A stretch of DNA of 64,000 nt from GCA-2748575 sp965222725 (GTDB taxonomy: Bacteria > Pseudomonadota > Gammaproteobacteria > Pseudomonadales > Ketobacteraceae). The DNA lies in contig OZ244969.1 in the NCBI GenBank assembly GCA_965222725.1, forward strand, positions 992,001-1,056,000, written 5' to 3'. The position numbers and the translations under genes were made by a program. The number at the start of each line of letters is the position of its first letter. Position 1 is the first letter of the stretch. The notes beneath the pieces were generated by a model that worked only from the letters and a program-made list of their open reading frames with translations, did no database searches and was not told the origin of the DNA. Shown in pieces: positions 63,136 through 64,000 of this stretch.

Positions 63136-64000
63136 ATGAATAAGATCACTATTTTTAATAGATCGTTCAGATCTGTTCTGGTGTTGGCCATGGTTTGGTT
63201 GTTCTCCGGATGTGGTGGAGACAACGTGCCTTTATCCATTCTGGAATGGCGCGAATCCCCGGGAGACATCCGCTGGATAGAGCATGTGTCGGATGGTGAG
63301 TTCTATATGATGACCTACAAGCGCGAGTCTCTGGGGGAACAGCGCCGGTTATACACATTGTCGCGTTATCTGGATCAGGAATTGGTGTGGAGTGTGGAAT
63401 CAGCCTTCCCTTCCGATCGTATTGTTCAGGTGGTAATGGGGGCTGCCAATGATGCGGAGCGCTTGATAGCCGTGCAGTACCGGTCGGGTATCAATGTACA
63501 GGTACAGACGTATAATGAGTCGGGCGAACCCCAGGCGAATGTTAGTTATCAGACCGCCAATAATACGAAGCTTATCATTGATGATTCAGGTAGCTCGCTG
63601 TTCTCGCAGGAAACCAGCGATGATGCCGTTGTGGTATGGGAACTGGTTGGCAATGAATTTCTGGAACGTTGGCAATTTACCGGAACCCATACCTGGTCGC
63701 GTTTACTGGCCGTATCCAATGGCTGGATATTTCGACCCACGGGTACCCAGGTCATGTTGCTAAATAATCAGTGGGAAACCCTTTGGTCTTATGAAACCCC
63801 CGCCGAGCACTATTTTTATGAGGTATTTGCGTCTGATACCGATGTTATTTTTGGCGTGAAGGAACCCGAGCCGGCTCTGTATTTTATCAATCGTGGTACC
63901 GGTAATGCTACGCAGGTAGCGTTAGACAGTTTTTATAAATTGTTAACACTGGATGAAGCCGGGCTCCCTTTGTTGCAAGCAACCATTCAGGATAACAGCC
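63136..64000 (+). CDS. Lipoprotein, runs off the window
   Basis: The start at 63136 gives a lipoprotein signal (MNKITIFNRSFRSVLVLAMV, then lipobox LFSGC at residues 25-29). The 288 visible residues include W-containing strands with VVVWELVGNEFLERWQF and LNNQWETLWSYETP, suggesting a beta-propeller-like fold. The frame is still open at 64000. It is divergent from the response regulator, so it may be a target of that system. Function unknown. Confidence 0.75.
   Translation, partial: MNKITIFNRSFRSVLVLAMVWLFSGCGGDNVPLSILEWRESPGDIRWIEHVSDGEFYMMTYKRESLGEQRRLYTLSRYLDQELVWSVESAFPSDRIVQVVMGAANDAERLIAVQYRSGINVQVQTYNESGEPQANVSYQTANNTKLIIDDSGSSLFSQETSDDAVVVWELVGNEFLERWQFTGTHTWSRLLAVSNGWIFRPTGTQVMLLNNQWETLWSYETPAEHYFYEVFASDTDVIFGVKEPEPALYFINRGTGNATQVALDSFYKLLTLDEAGLPLLQATIQDNS

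Noticed and set aside
1..64000. tRNA, rRNA or riboswitch genes
   Set aside because: None recognised by eye. In particular the glmS leader lies only 22 bp after glmU and leaves no room for a glmS ribozyme.

Overview
The window is a gammaproteobacterial chromosome segment spanning the replication origin. Its gene order (glmS-glmU-atpCDGAHFEBI-parB-parA-rsmG-mnmG-mnmE-yidC-yidD-rnpA-rpmH-oriC-dnaA-dnaN-recF-gyrB) is the classic origin layout of Pseudomonadales/Cellvibrionales-type gammaproteobacteria. Genus cannot be read from the sequence. No rRNA, tRNA or CRISPR array was recognised.

Layout. 1-4122: an AT-richer stretch with a rhodanese tail, a small membrane protein, a truncated GMC oxidoreductase fused to an unknown domain, a free-standing paralogue of that domain, an intact GMC oxidoreductase and an AhpD-like protein. 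4537-32990: a complete Tn7-family transposon (28,454 bp) in attTn7 just downstream of glmS. It has TGTGGG termini, three TnsB-type sites at each end, a perfect 5-bp target duplication (ACAAA) and the full tnsABCDE set. 33015-59070: housekeeping and origin genes, with two perfect parS sites inside recF. 59071-64000: decayed sequence, an outer-membrane barrel protein, an RstAB-like two-component system and a lipoprotein running off the edge.

Transposon cargo, left to right: a radical-SAM enzyme with a nucleotide-kinase-like ATPase whose 3' end is lost; a 3' fragment of an rlmG-type rRNA methyltransferase interrupted by an IS66-family element with 8-bp duplication; then a GC-rich block from 9104 to 21842. 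After it come fragments of a class A beta-lactamase-like gene, a conjugative relaxase fused to traX, a helicase and an unassigned protein, and finally tnsEDCBA.

The 9104-21842 block is the most interesting part. It encodes a LysR regulator, a two-domain ThuA/amidotransferase-fold protein, a complete siderophore-type ABC importer (binding protein, permease, ATPase), an FmdE-like protein that has lost its metal-ligand residues, the C-P lyase core and ATPases PhnG-H-I-J-K-L, and a TonB-dependent receptor. From the binding protein to PhnL the genes overlap or nearly overlap, so they read as one operon. The usual phosphonate importer (phnCDE) and the downstream enzymes phnM, phnN and phnP are absent. 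Both promoter regions contain Fur-box-like sequences. The inference is an iron- or metal-linked uptake route for a large or metal-chelated phosphonate that is then opened by C-P lyase. This is a hypothesis from gene content, not a demonstrated pathway.
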